NCBI GenBank assembly: GCA_963764665.1
Contig: CAVXTL010000027.1
Location: 1-64,000 of the forward strand
Length of the DNA stretch: 64,000 nucleotides
DNA from: JACVRW01 sp963764665
Lineage (GTDB): Bacteria > Actinomycetota > Thermoleophilia > Solirubrobacterales > Thermoleophilaceae
Direction of reading: 5' to 3'
Shown here: positions 8,152 through 18,052 of the stretch, one piece after another
Numbering within the stretch: position 1 is the stretch's first letter
How the letters are laid out: each line of letters opens with the position of its first letter
Program-made: the position numbers and the translations under genes
The notes under the pieces: model-generated
What the model saw: only the letters and a program-made list of their open reading frames with translations
Told to the model about the DNA's origin: nothing
Databases searched by the model: none

Positions 8152-10760
8152 TCGTCCTCGAGGCGCCGCAGCGCCTCCCGGTACTCCTCGAGCTTGCGCC
8201 GCTCTCCCTCGACCACCTCGGCCGGCGCCTTGTCCACGAAGCTCTGGTTGGCGAGCTTGCGCTCCAGCCGCTCGATCTCGCCCTGGAGGCGCTCGCGCTC
8301 GGCGGCGCGCCGGCGCTGCTCCTCCTCCGGGTCGAACGCGTCGGATGGGAGCACCCTCATCACGCCGCCCGGGATCTCCACCTCCGCCACGGCCTCCTCG
8401 CCGGGATCGCCGTCCACCAGCTCGAAGCGCCCGAGGCGCGCGAGCTGCTCGCGCAGATCGTCGTAGCCCTCCGCGGCCAGCGCCCCGCGCAGCGCGACCC
8501 CCGGCTTGGCGCCCACGTCGTCGCGGTAGCTGCGCAGGGCGCCCACGGCCTCGATCAGGCGCTCGAGCACGGCCTCGGCCTCGGGGTCGCGCCGGGCGGC
8601 GTCGGCCTCGGGCCACTCCGCCCCGGCGAGCAGCCCGCGCTCGCCCGGCAGCAGCGACCAGATCTCCTCCGTGGCGAACGGCATTACGGGGTGGAGCAGC
8701 ACGACGATCCGCTCGAGCGCATGCAGCAGGACCGCCGACACACGGGCGTTGTCGTCCTCGTACAGCCGCGGCTTGGCCAGCTCGAGGTACCAGTCGCAGA
8801 CCTCCGACCAGAACGCCCCGTAGAGCTCGAGCGTGGCCGACGAGAAGCGGAACGTGTCGAACTGCCCGGTCACGCTCTCGGTGAGCCGGTCGAGCCGGGA
8901 CACGATCCAGCGGTCCTCCACGGTCTCGGCGGGCCCCGCGTCCGGCATCACGTCGCCCACCCGCAGCAGGATCAGCCGCGAGGCGTTCCAGAGCTTGTTG
9001 GCCAGGTCGCGGCCCTGCCTGACGCGCTCCTCGTTGAAGCGCACGTCCTGTGACGAGGACATGGCCAGCAGGCCGAAGCGCAGGGCATCGGCGCCGTAGG
9101 CGGGAAAGTCGCCGCCCTCCTTGTATACGGGCGGCCGCGGACCGCCGTCGATCAGGTCGAGGGGATCGATGCCGGTGCCGAGGGACTTCGACATCCGCCG
9201 GCCATCGGGCGCCTGGATCACGGAGTGGATCGGCACGTCGGTGAACGGCAGCTCACCGGTGAGCTCGACGCCGAACATCACCATCCGGGCGACCCACAGG
9301 AAGATGATGTCGCGCGCCGTGGAGAGCGCGTCCGTGGGATAGAAGGTGCGCAGCTCCGGCGTGTCCTCCGGCCAGCCGAGCGTGGCGAACGGCCAGAGCC
9401 CGGAGGAGAACCACGTGTCGAGCACGTCGGGATCGCGCTCCCAGCCCTCGCCCTCGGGCGGCTCGGCGCCCACGTGCGTCTCGTCGCCGCGGTACCAGAC
9501 GGGTAGCTGGTGGCCCCACCAGAGCTGCCGCGAGATGCACCAGGGCCGGATGTTGTCGAGCCAGTCGAGGTAGACCTTGGTCCACGGCCGCTCGGGGTGG
9601 AAGCGCAGGCGCCCCTCGCGGGCGGCCGCCACCGCGGGCTTGGCCAGCTCCGACATGTCGCAGAACCACTGGAGCGAGATGAGCGGCTCGATGCGCCGGC
9701 CGGAGCGGTGCGAGTGCGGAACGTCGTGGACCCAGGGCCGCGTGCCCGACACGAGCCCCTGCTCGCGCAGCGCGGCCACGACCGCCGCGCGCGCCTCGTC
9801 CACGTCCATGCCGCGGAAGGCCTCGGGCGCGGCGTCCGTGATCCGCCCGTCCTCGCCGATCACGGTCACCTCCTCCAGCTTGTGCCGGCGGCCGATCTCG
9901 AAGTCGTTCGGGTCGTGCCCCGGAGTGATCTTGAGCGCGCCGGTGCCGAACTCGGGGTCCACGTAGTCGTCGGCCAGGATCGGCAGCCGGCGGCCCACCA
10001 GGGGCAGGATCGCCGCCTCTCCGATCAGGCGCGAGTAGCGCTCGTCGTCGGGGTTCACCGCGATCGCCGTGTCGGCGAGCATCGTCTCGGGACGGACGGT
10101 GGCCACCGTGACCGCGCCCGACCCCGACTCGAGCGGATAGTCGATCAGGTAGAGCGTGTCCTCGACCGTGCGCTGCTCCACCTCGAGGTCGGAGATCGCG
10201 GTCCTCAGTCCGGGATCCCAGTTGACCATGTAGTTGTCGCGGTAGACGTAGCCCTTCTCGTACAGGGCGACGAACACGTCCGTGACGGCGCGGACGTACT
10301 CGGGATCCATCGTGAAGCGCTCGTCCCCGTAGTCCAGCGACGCGCCCAGCCGCTTGAACTGCCCGGTGATCGTGGACCCGTACTGCTCGCGCCACTGCCA
10401 CACCCGCTCGGCGAAGCCGTCGCGACCGAGGTCCTCCTTCGTGAGCCCCTCCTCCTCGAGGGCACGCTCCACCACGCGCTGCGTGGCGATGCCCGCGTGG
10501 TCGGTGCCGTAGATCCACTTGGTACGCAGGCCGCGCATCCGGGCCACCCGCACCAGCACGTCCTGGAGAGTGCCGTTCAGGGCGTGGCCCATGTGGAGCG
10601 ATCCGGTCACGTTGGGCGGCGGGATCGCGATCGAGTAGCTCTCCCCGGAGTCCCCGCCCGGCTCGGGGTGGAACACGCCGGCGTCCTCCCAGAGTGAGAA
10701 CACGCGCCCCTCCACCGCCGCCGGGTCGTAGCGAGTGCGCTTGAGTCTGTCGTCGGCCAT
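8148..10760 (-). CDS. valS: Valine-tRNA ligase
   Basis: Class I aminoacyl-tRNA synthetase charging tRNA-Val, 870 residues. The HIGH motif reads HMGH at residues 56-59 (PPPNVTGSLHMGHALNG). The KMSKS motif reads RMSKS (GRRMSKSLGTG). The large CP1 editing domain, the anticodon-binding domain and the C-terminal coiled coil typical of ValRS (EEQRRRAAERERLQ to REALRRLEDE) are all present. The start at 10760 (MADDRLKRTRY) is preferred over an in-frame ATG 36 bases upstream. The upstream leader contains a long imperfect palindrome. Confidence 0.96.
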   Translation of the reverse strand: MADDRLKRTRYDPAAVEGRVFSLWEDAGVFHPEPGGDSGESYSIAIPPPNVTGSLHMGHALNGTLQDVLVRVARMRGLRTKWIYGTDHAGIATQRVVERALEEEGLTKEDLGRDGFAERVWQWREQYGSTITGQFKRLGASLDYGDERFTMDPEYVRAVTDVFVALYEKGYVYRDNYMVNWDPGLRTAISDLEVEQRTVEDTLYLIDYPLESGSGAVTVATVRPETMLADTAIAVNPDDERYSRLIGEAAILPLVGRRLPILADDYVDPEFGTGALKITPGHDPNDFEIGRRHKLEEVTVIGEDGRITDAAPEAFRGMDVDEARAAVVAALREQGLVSGTRPWVHDVPHSHRSGRRIEPLISLQWFCDMSELAKPAVAAAREGRLRFHPERPWTKVYLDWLDNIRPWCISRQLWWGHQLPVWYRGDETHVGAEPPEGEGWERDPDVLDTWFSSGLWPFATLGWPEDTPELRTFYPTDALSTARDIIFLWVARMVMFGVELTGELPFTDVPIHSVIQAPDGRRMSKSLGTGIDPLDLIDGGPRPPVYKEGGDFPAYGADALRFGLLAMSSSQDVRFNEERVRQGRDLANKLWNASRLILLRVGDVMPDAGPAETVEDRWIVSRLDRLTESVTGQFDTFRFSSATLELYGAFWSEVCDWYLELAKPRLYEDDNARVSAVLLHALERIVVLLHPVMPFATEEIWSLLPGERGLLAGAEWPEADAARRDPEAEAVLERLIEAVGALRSYRDDVGAKPGVALRGALAAEGYDDLREQLARLGRFELVDGDPGEEAVAEVEIPGGVMRVLPSDAFDPEEEQRRRAAERERLQGEIERLERKLANQSFVDKAPAEVVEGERRKLEEYREALRRLEDE

Positions 10761-10822
10761 CGGGGCGCAAGTGTGCCAGCAGCGCGCTACCGCCACCGGT
10801 GCCGACGAAGGCGACCTGGTGA

Positions 10823-10975
10823 CCTGAGTCGGAAGTTCGGCATCAGCCTGCCGGCCGGCTGGGCGTGGCTGACGGTCGACGGTGACCGAAGCCGTACTCG
10901 AGAGTACGGCGAGGTCGCCGGCGGTCGTCAGGCGCGTCCAGACGCCGGGAAGGTGCGCCGAACTAACGACTCAGG
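10823..10975. repeat. Long imperfect inverted repeat in the valS upstream region
   Basis: Almost the whole spacer between valS and the START-like gene is one imperfect palindrome of about 153 bases. The outer arms, 10823-10841 and 10957-10975, pair at 17 of 19 positions. The centre, 10891-10910, has perfect 9-base arms (GCCGTACTC and GAGTACGGC). The stretches between also pair, about three quarters of positions by eye with short gaps. A transcript reading into valS would fold into one long hairpin. No T-box, tRNA or terminator T-tract was seen. Confidence 0.75.
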
Positions 10976-10978
10976 GCA

Positions 10979-11443
10979 CTAGATGCGCTGAGGCTGGAGC
11001 TCGCGCGCGGCCAGCGCCGCGAGGTTGTCCACGGACTTCTGGTTGTCGCGCGCGACCTGCCCCTCCATCAGGCGGACGAACACCGCGCCGACGGGTCCCA
11101 TGGACGGCTTGCCGCGCAGGGTCTGCGTGAGCCCCGTGGAGTCCCCCTCCGGCGCCAGCTCGAAGATCACGTCGAACTCCTCCGACAGCGGCAGGCCGGT
11201 TCCGCGGTGCACCATGCGGCGCGGTGCCTCGAACTCCGTGACGGTCCAATGCGTCTTCGCCTTCCACGGCCCGAGGATCGGGTTGACCTCGTCATAGGTG
11301 GACCCCAGCGCGGCCGTTCCGTCCGTGCGCGTGACGGCGTCGGTGCCCTCCACCCACTCGGCGTAGCGGCTCGTGTCGCACACGAGCTCCCAGACCTTGT
11401 CGAGCGGCGCGGGCACCACCGCGTGGCCGGACACCTCCATCAT
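10979..11443 (-). CDS. SRPBCC/polyketide cyclase-like (START domain) protein
   Basis: This 154-residue protein has the helix-grip SRPBCC pattern throughout: the start VSGHAVVPAPLDKVWELVCDTSRYAEWV, central strands with WKAKTHWTVTEFEAPRRMVHRG, and a long C-terminal helix. Such proteins bind hydrophobic ligands or act as coenzyme Q-binding or polyketide-cyclase-like proteins. The specific ligand is unknown. The start overlaps the end of the MBL gene by four bases (ATGA), so the two are probably co-expressed. Confidence 0.8.
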   Translation of the reverse strand: MMEVSGHAVVPAPLDKVWELVCDTSRYAEWVEGTDAVTRTDGTAALGSTYDEVNPILGPWKAKTHWTVTEFEAPRRMVHRGTGLPLSEEFDVIFELAPEGDSTGLTQTLRGKPSMGPVGAVFVRLMEGQVARDNQKSVDNLAALAARELQPQRI

Positions 11444-12108
11444 GCGGGCAGCTTCTCCACGAAGCGCTGCAGCTTATCCGCGTCCCTGAGCGGAGCGCCG
11501 TGACCGAAGAGCACCAGCTCGGGCTTGAGCGCCGCGAGCTTGTGGATCGAGCGCCGGTTCTCGGCGGGGTCCGGCGTGAGGAATGGCTTCGGCTCGTGCA
11601 GGCCCGGCACGGCGGTGATCACGTCCATGTTGTTGAGCACGTCGCCGAGCACCAGCACCCGGTCGGACTCGCGCCAGTACGACACGTGGCCGGCCGAGTG
11701 ACCGGGCGAGTCGAGCACCTTGAAGCCGGCCACCTCGTCGCCCTCGTGGAGCACGCGATCGACCCTCCGGCCGGGGCCGCGGAAGATGCGGTCGTAGAAG
11801 CGCGCGACCGGATGGTCCGGCTGGCGCTCCTTGATCAGGTCCGGGTTCTCGGCGGCGTCGGCGTCGCGCTCGCCGACCCAGAACGGGATGGACAGCGCCT
11901 CGCAGATCTCCTTGCTCGCGCCCTGGTGGTCGGGGTGCGCATGGGTGAGCGCGTGGGCGGTCACGGTGCGCCCGCGCAGCTGGCGCAGGATCCGGCGCCC
12001 GGCGTGGCGGCTGGCGGCGTCCACGAGCACGTCCTCGAGGAGGAAGACGTTGATGCCGTTAGGGGGAAACCCGGACAGCTGCCAGACCCCGGGTGCGAGC
12101 TCCTTCAC
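11440..12108 (-). CDS. MBL-fold metallo-hydrolase
   Basis: This metallo-beta-lactamase-fold protein has the metal-binding motif THAHPDHQG (HxHxDH). Downstream ligand segments are SPGHSAGHVSYW, VLGDVLNNMD and the final FGHGAPL. From the GTG at 12108 (VKELAPGVWQLSGFPPNGINVFLLED) it has 222 residues, and the family fold begins exactly there. An ATG at 12177 in the same frame would run 48 bases into the divergent PPOX gene, so it is less likely. The substrate may be a thioester, lactone or phosphodiester and cannot be told. The divergent spacer to the PPOX gene is only 21 bases if the GTG is used. Confidence 0.83.
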   Translation of the reverse strand: MKELAPGVWQLSGFPPNGINVFLLEDVLVDAASRHAGRRILRQLRGRTVTAHALTHAHPDHQGASKEICEALSIPFWVGERDADAAENPDLIKERQPDHPVARFYDRIFRGPGRRVDRVLHEGDEVAGFKVLDSPGHSAGHVSYWRESDRVLVLGDVLNNMDVITAVPGLHEPKPFLTPDPAENRRSIHKLAALKPELVLFGHGAPLRDADKLQRFVEKLPA

Positions 12109-12129
12109 CAACCGGCAAGCTATCCGACC

Positions 12130-12591
12130 ATGACCGACGATCGCAGCGACCTCGCCGCAGTCGGGCGAGGAGATCATCGACTCGAACAGCTACATGACGC
12201 TCGGCACCGCCGACGCGAGGGGAGGCCGTGGGTGTCGCCGGTCTGGTTCGCGGCGGTGGGGTATACCGAGCTGCTCTGGGTGTCCTCGCCGGAGACCAGG
12301 CACTCGCGCAACCTCGCGGCGCGGCCCGAGCTGAGCATCGTGGTGTTCGACTCCCAGGTGCCGGAGTTCCAGGGCCAGGCTGTCTACATGGCGGCGCTGG
12401 CCGAGGAGGTCGGCGGGGCCGAGCTGGGCGACGCGATCGAAGTCTTCTCGAGAGCGTCGCTCGTCGGCGGGGCGGGCGACTGGAGCGCGGAGGACGTGCG
12501 CCCACCCGCCGGGCTCCGGCTCCACCGGGCGCGCGTGTCGCAGCACTGGGTGCTCGGGCCGCGCGACGAGCGGATCGCGGTCGAGCTGTAG
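12130..12591 (+). CDS. PPOX-type flavin/F420-binding protein, first tandem copy with scrambled N-terminus
   Basis: This is a 153-residue homologue of the next gene. From residue 33 on (RPWVSPVWFAAVGYTELLWVSS to the end RIAVEL) it aligns well with copy 2 and with pyridoxamine 5'-phosphate oxidase-like split barrels. Residues about 8-32 do not. The missing family segment (EIIDSNSYMTLGTADARG) is instead encoded in another frame at about 12169-12221. The open frame thus seems to have shifted once shortly after the ATG and back again in the G-rich stretch near 12221. The first barrel strand would be lost from the product. It could be a damaged gene or a pair of base-call errors. Members of this fold bind FMN, F420 or haem. 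Confidence 0.6.
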   Translation: MTDDRSDLAAVGRGDHRLEQLHDARHRRREGRPWVSPVWFAAVGYTELLWVSSPETRHSRNLAARPELSIVVFDSQVPEFQGQAVYMAALAEEVGGAELGDAIEVFSRASLVGGAGDWSAEDVRPPAGLRLHRARVSQHWVLGPRDERIAVEL

Positions 12592-13044
12592 CCATGAGCG
12601 CCGACCGCGAGGACATCGCCCGGGGACTGCTCGCAGCGAACACCTACATGACCCTCGGCACCGCCGACGAGCGCGGCAGCCCTTGGGTCTCGCCCGTCTG
12701 GTTCGCGGCGCCCTCGCCGAGGGAGCTGCTCTGGGTCTCGCACCCCGGCGCTCTCCACTCGCGGAACCTCGTCGTCCGCCCTGAGATCAGCATCGTGATC
12801 TTCGACTCCACCGTACCTCCGTACACCGGCCAGGCGCTCTACATGGAGGCCACCGCCGCCGAGGTGCGCGAGCCGGAGCTGGACCGTGCGATCGAGAGCC
12901 TCTCGAAGGTGTCGGTGGAGGGCGGCGGGGACGCCTGGTCAGCCGACGACGTGCGAGCCCCGGCGCGCCATCGGCTCTATGCCGCAAGCGTGCAGCGCTG
13001 GTGGGTGCTCGGCGAGACGGACGAGCGGATCGAGGTGGAGCTGG

Positions 13045-14322
<1,278 letters not shown>

Positions 14323-14415
14323 GCAAGAGTCTCCCCGTCGCAAAGGTACCAGCGGGCGGTAGCCCAGGTCCCCAGCTAGTTACTCGGCCGGGGGTGGCGT
14401 CCCTTCAAGCGCGGC

Positions 14416-15873
14416 TCAGGTTGCGTCGACGGCCGGCTCCGCCACGACCGCCTCGCGCTCCGGCGTTGCGCGCACCCGCGGTGTCAGCACCACGGCGATC
14501 ACGGTGGCCAGCAACCCGAACCCCGCGGCGCCGAGGAAGGCGAGCTGGAAGCCCTCTGTGAGCGCATACGCATCGGGGCTGCCGCCACCCGCGATGTTCT
14601 CGGTGCGGGTGTTGGCGAGGGTCGCGAGGATCGCCAGGCCGATCGCCCCTCCGATCTGCTGAGAGGTGTTGATGAGCCCGCTGGCAAGGCCGGACTCGCG
14701 CTCCTCGACGCCGGCGACCGCGGCGATCGTGATCGGCACGAAGACCATCCCGGCGCCGACCGCGCACACGACGGACGGGCCGAGCACGTCCGCCACGAAG
14801 CTGCCGTCGGCGGAGATCTGGCTGAACCAGGCGAGTCCGAGCGTGATGAGCACCAGGCCCGGCACCAGCACCGGCTTGACCCCGAAGCGGGTGGTCAGCT
14901 GCGACGCCACGCCGGCCGCGATGATGATGCCGGCCGACAGCGGCAGGTACGCGAGCCCTGTCTCGAGCGGCTCGAAGCCGAGCACCTGCTGCATGTACAG
15001 CGAGATGAAGAAGAACATCGCGAACAGGGCGCAGACGAACACGAGCATGGTCAGGTTGGCGGCGAGCAGCGGGCGGTTTCGGAAGATCCGGAACGGCACG
15101 AGCGGCTGCTTCGAGCGCAGCTCGATCGCGACGAAGGCGGTGAGGAGGGCGAACGCCAGCGCGAGCAGTCCGATCGTCTGCGTGGACCCCCATCCCGCGC
15201 CCTCCGCATCCACGAGCGCGTAGACGAGGATCGAGAGGCCCGCGGTGACCGTCACCGCGCCGGCCACGTCGTAGCGGCGCTCCAGGTTCTGGTCGCGGCT
15301 CTCCGCGATCAGCCGCGGCGCCAGGAAGGCGGCGCCCAGCGCGATCGGCACGTTCACCCAGAAGACCCACTCCCACCCGAGCCACTCCGTGAGGATGCCG
15401 CCGAGGAGCACTCCGGCGGCGCCGCCGCTGCCGGCCACGGCTCCCCAGACGCCCATCGCCTTGTTCCGCTCGGCCCCCTCGGTGAAGGTCGCGGCCACGA
15501 TCGAGAGGGCGGCGGGCGCGAGGATGGCGCCGCCGAGGCCCTGCACGGCGCGCGCCACGATCAGCTGCGTGTCGTCCTGGGCCAGGCCGCCCGCGAGCGA
15601 GGCGATAGCGAACACGACAAGGCCGAGGACGAACATGCGCCGCCGGCCGAGCAGGTCGGCCGCGCGGCCGCCGAGCAGCAGGAAGCCGCCGAAGGTGAGC
15701 ACGTATGCGTTGACGACCCACTGGAGGTTCTGCTGCGAGAAGTCGAGAGCGGTGCCGATCGAAGGGAGGGCGACGTTCACGATGGCCGCGTCGAGCACGA
15801 CCACGAACTGCGTGGTCGCGAGGAGGGCGAGGGCCTGCCATCTGCGTTCGTATGCGGAGCGGGTATCGGGCAT
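14416..15873 (-). CDS. MFS transporter, DHA2 (EmrB/QacA-like) family
   Basis: A 485-residue membrane protein with about 14 predicted helices. The motif A-type loop reads LLGGRAADLLGRRRMF. VLDAAIVNVALPSIGTAL, the drug:H+ antiporter motif segment near VQGLGGAILAPAALSIV, and SGLASGLINTSQQIGGAIGLAIL are hallmarks of 14-helix drug exporters. It would pump hydrophobic compounds outward using the proton gradient. The start ATG at 15873 (MPDTRSAYERRW) is chosen; upstream in-frame sequence is a shadow of the neighbouring gene. No local TetR-type repressor is seen. It is divergent from the repeat-bearing gene at 16002. Confidence 0.9.
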   Translation of the reverse strand: MPDTRSAYERRWQALALLATTQFVVVLDAAIVNVALPSIGTALDFSQQNLQWVVNAYVLTFGGFLLLGGRAADLLGRRRMFVLGLVVFAIASLAGGLAQDDTQLIVARAVQGLGGAILAPAALSIVAATFTEGAERNKAMGVWGAVAGSGGAAGVLLGGILTEWLGWEWVFWVNVPIALGAAFLAPRLIAESRDQNLERRYDVAGAVTVTAGLSILVYALVDAEGAGWGSTQTIGLLALAFALLTAFVAIELRSKQPLVPFRIFRNRPLLAANLTMLVFVCALFAMFFFISLYMQQVLGFEPLETGLAYLPLSAGIIIAAGVASQLTTRFGVKPVLVPGLVLITLGLAWFSQISADGSFVADVLGPSVVCAVGAGMVFVPITIAAVAGVEERESGLASGLINTSQQIGGAIGLAILATLANTRTENIAGGGSPDAYALTEGFQLAFLGAAGFGLLATVIAVVLTPRVRATPEREAVVAEPAVDAT

Positions 15874-16001
15874 CTGCCCCGACGATACGCATCGGCCCCG
15901 GGCACCTTTTGCCGGGTCGTTACCCGTTTGTTTACCGCCTGCGCGGAAGCTCGCGGCACGAGAGATCGCACGGAGCGTTCTCGCCGCGGAAAGGAACGAG
16001 C

Positions 16002-16403
16002 ATGTCGAGCAGCACACGAGCGCATTCCAGGTACGTGGCAGCGGCCGTCGCGGCGCTGGCACTCGCACTCCCGGCCACGTCGGCCGGCTACCAGGACCTC
16101 CGCAATCCGGATACCCGGGGTGCCGCGATCGAGACGGAGCGAGCCGCACGGGACCTCCGCAACCCGGACACCAGGGGTGACGCGATCGAATCGGAGCGCG
16201 CATACATCAACAGGATCCGGTCGACGTCCGCCCGCAGCTACCGCGCCGAGGACGTGGCGACGCCGCCGCGGATCGTGGCGTCGCCGGGCTTCGACTGGGG
16301 CGATGCGGCGATAGGAGCAGGCAGCGTCCTCGGGCTCCTGATGATCGCGGCGTCCGCCATGTTCGGCGTGGTCCACCGCAAGGCCCGTACCGCGACGACC
16401 TGA
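16002..16403 (+). CDS. Exported repeat protein with C-terminal membrane helix (DLRNPDTRG repeats)
   Basis: This 133-residue protein starts at ATG 16002 behind a GGAAAGGAACGAG ribosome-binding region. It has a signal peptide (YVAAAVAALALALPATSAG), then two tandem 19-residue repeats beginning DLRNPDTRG (A/D)AIE. The repeats are 57 bases apart (16096 and 16153) and near-identical at DNA level. A linker and one C-terminal helix (AAIGAGSVLGLLMIAASAMFGVV) with a basic end follow. Short DLRxPDxR motifs recur in exported Solirubrobacterales proteins in my experience. Their role is not known to me. The layout suggests a surface peptide held by its C-terminal helix. Confidence 0.7.
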   Translation: MSSSTRAHSRYVAAAVAALALALPATSAGYQDLRNPDTRGAAIETERAARDLRNPDTRGDAIESERAYINRIRSTSARSYRAEDVATPPRIVASPGFDWGDAAIGAGSVLGLLMIAASAMFGVVHRKARTATT

Positions 16404-16465
16404 GGGTGGTCGATTGTCGGCCGGCGCGATGGTACGGTCGCGCCGGCTCGACACTTCTTTGCACA

Positions 16466-18052
16466 ATGGAATTCCGGCTTCTCGGCCCCCTGGAGGTGAT
16501 TGAGGGCGATCGCTCGCTGGCGCTCGGCGGTGCGAAGCCGCGCTCGCTCCTCGCGCTGCTGCTGCTTCACGCGAACCAGGTCGTGTCCGCCGATCACCTG
16601 ATCGACGCCCTCTGGGGGGATCAGCCGCCGGCCACGGCCGCCAAGAGCCTGCAGGTCCACATCTCGAAGCTCCGCAAGCAGATGGGCGACGGCAGGCTGG
16701 TGACGAGGACACCTGGATACCTCCTCCAGGTCGATCCCTCCGAGCTCGACCTCGCCCGCTTCGAGAGGCTGGTCGGCGATTCGCGCGGCGCCGATCCCGA
16801 GCAGGCAGCGAAGAAGCTCGGGCAGGCGCTGGCGCTCTGGCGCGGCGAGGCGCTTGCCGACCTGGCGTACGAGCCGTTCGCGCGGGCGGAGATCGCCCGT
16901 CTCGGAGAGCTCCGCTTGGCGGTGCTCGAGCAGCGCATCGATGCCGATCTGGCCGGCCGCCGCCACGCCGAGATCGTGGGTGAGCTGGAGGTCCTCGTGG
17001 CCGCCCATCCGTTGCGGGAGCGACTGCTCTGGCAGCTGATGCTCGCCCTGTACCGCTCCGGACGGCAGGCGGAGGCCCTGGCCGCCTACCGAGCGGCGCG
17101 CACCCTGCTGTCGGAGGAGCTCGGCCTCGAGCCGAGCGAGGAGCTGAGGCAGCTTGAGCAGGCGATCCTCCGGCACGATTCCGCCCTCGATCCGGCCGAG
17201 GGGCGTCCCGCGGCGGCGACCTCGCCAGTCGACCGCTCGATCCTGGTCGTGCCCGAGGCGCTCGATGGTCTCGACCGGCTGATGCGCCTCGCGCGGCCGC
17301 TGGCGTCGTCAGACAGGCCGCACGAGCTGATCATCGCGAGCGTGGTCGAGCGCGGCGACCTGGGGACCGCCACCGCGACGCTTTCCGGTCACAGGGACGG
17401 GTTGCTCGCCGACGGCCTCGCGGTCCGGACAGCCGCCTTTGCGTCGTCAACGCCGGCGCGGGACATCGTTCGGGTCGCTTCCCAGCAGGAGGTGGACCTC
17501 CTGCTCATGGAGGCGTCCGAGGCACCTCTCGAGGGGGAGGCGGGCAAGGTGCTCGAGGAGGCACCCTGCGACGTGGCTCTGCTCGTGCGGTCGGGCGACT
17601 CGCTCCGCCCGGGGCCTGTGGTGCTTCCATTCGGCGCCGCGTGGCACGACTGGGCGGCTCTCGAGCTTGGAGCCTGGGTGGCCCGCGCGACCGGCGCGCC
17701 GTTGCACCTGATGGGCGCCGCGACGGCACAGAGCGAGGACGACCCCGGTGCGAGCCGCCTGCTTGCCGACGCGTCGCTGATCGTGCAGAAGAGCGCGGGA
17801 GTCGTAGCCGAGCCGCTCCTCGCAAGCCCCGGCCGAAGCGGCATAACCGCACTGGCCGAGGGAGCCGGCCTGCTGGTGGTCGGCCTCTCCGAGCGCTGGC
17901 GCCAGGAGGGCCTCGGTCAAGTGCGCTCCGCGCTCGTGAACGCTCCTCCCGCCCCGCTGGTGTTGATCCGGAGAGGGCCGCGCCCGGGCGGGCTCGCGCC
18001 GGCGGAGACGCGCACGCGCTTCGGCTGGTCCCTGACCGGGGGCGCGCCGTGA
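16466..18052 (+). CDS. SARP-type (BTAD) transcriptional regulator with C-terminal USP-like domains
   Basis: This 528-residue regulator starts with an OmpR-type winged helix (about 1-95; FRLLGPLEVIEGDRSLALGGAKPRSLLALLLLHAN, then LQVHISKLRKQMGDGRLVTRTPGYLL). It continues with the bacterial transcriptional activation domain, a TPR-like fold (about 97-245). The remaining 280 residues (from SILVVPEALDGLDRL) resemble one or two universal stress protein-like alpha/beta units, ending at PLVLIRRGPRPG. SARP proteins bind direct repeats and activate nearby genes. The start at 16466 (MEFRLLG) is preferred to an in-frame GTG 60 bases upstream. Its stop overlaps the kinase start (GTGA), so kinase and regulator are made together, and the kinase may phosphorylate this protein. 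Confidence 0.88.
   Translation: MEFRLLGPLEVIEGDRSLALGGAKPRSLLALLLLHANQVVSADHLIDALWGDQPPATAAKSLQVHISKLRKQMGDGRLVTRTPGYLLQVDPSELDLARFERLVGDSRGADPEQAAKKLGQALALWRGEALADLAYEPFARAEIARLGELRLAVLEQRIDADLAGRRHAEIVGELEVLVAAHPLRERLLWQLMLALYRSGRQAEALAAYRAARTLLSEELGLEPSEELRQLEQAILRHDSALDPAEGRPAAATSPVDRSILVVPEALDGLDRLMRLARPLASSDRPHELIIASVVERGDLGTATATLSGHRDGLLADGLAVRTAAFASSTPARDIVRVASQQEVDLLLMEASEAPLEGEAGKVLEEAPCDVALLVRSGDSLRPGPVVLPFGAAWHDWAALELGAWVARATGAPLHLMGAATAQSEDDPGASRLLADASLIVQKSAGVVAEPLLASPGRSGITALAEGAGLLVVGLSERWRQEGLGQVRSALVNAPPAPLVLIRRGPRPGGLAPAETRTRFGWSLTGGAP

Noticed and set aside
10761..10978. T-box riboswitch upstream of valS
   Set aside because: No match to the conserved AGGGTGGnACCGCG element on the minus strand; only a weak GGTGG-type resemblance.
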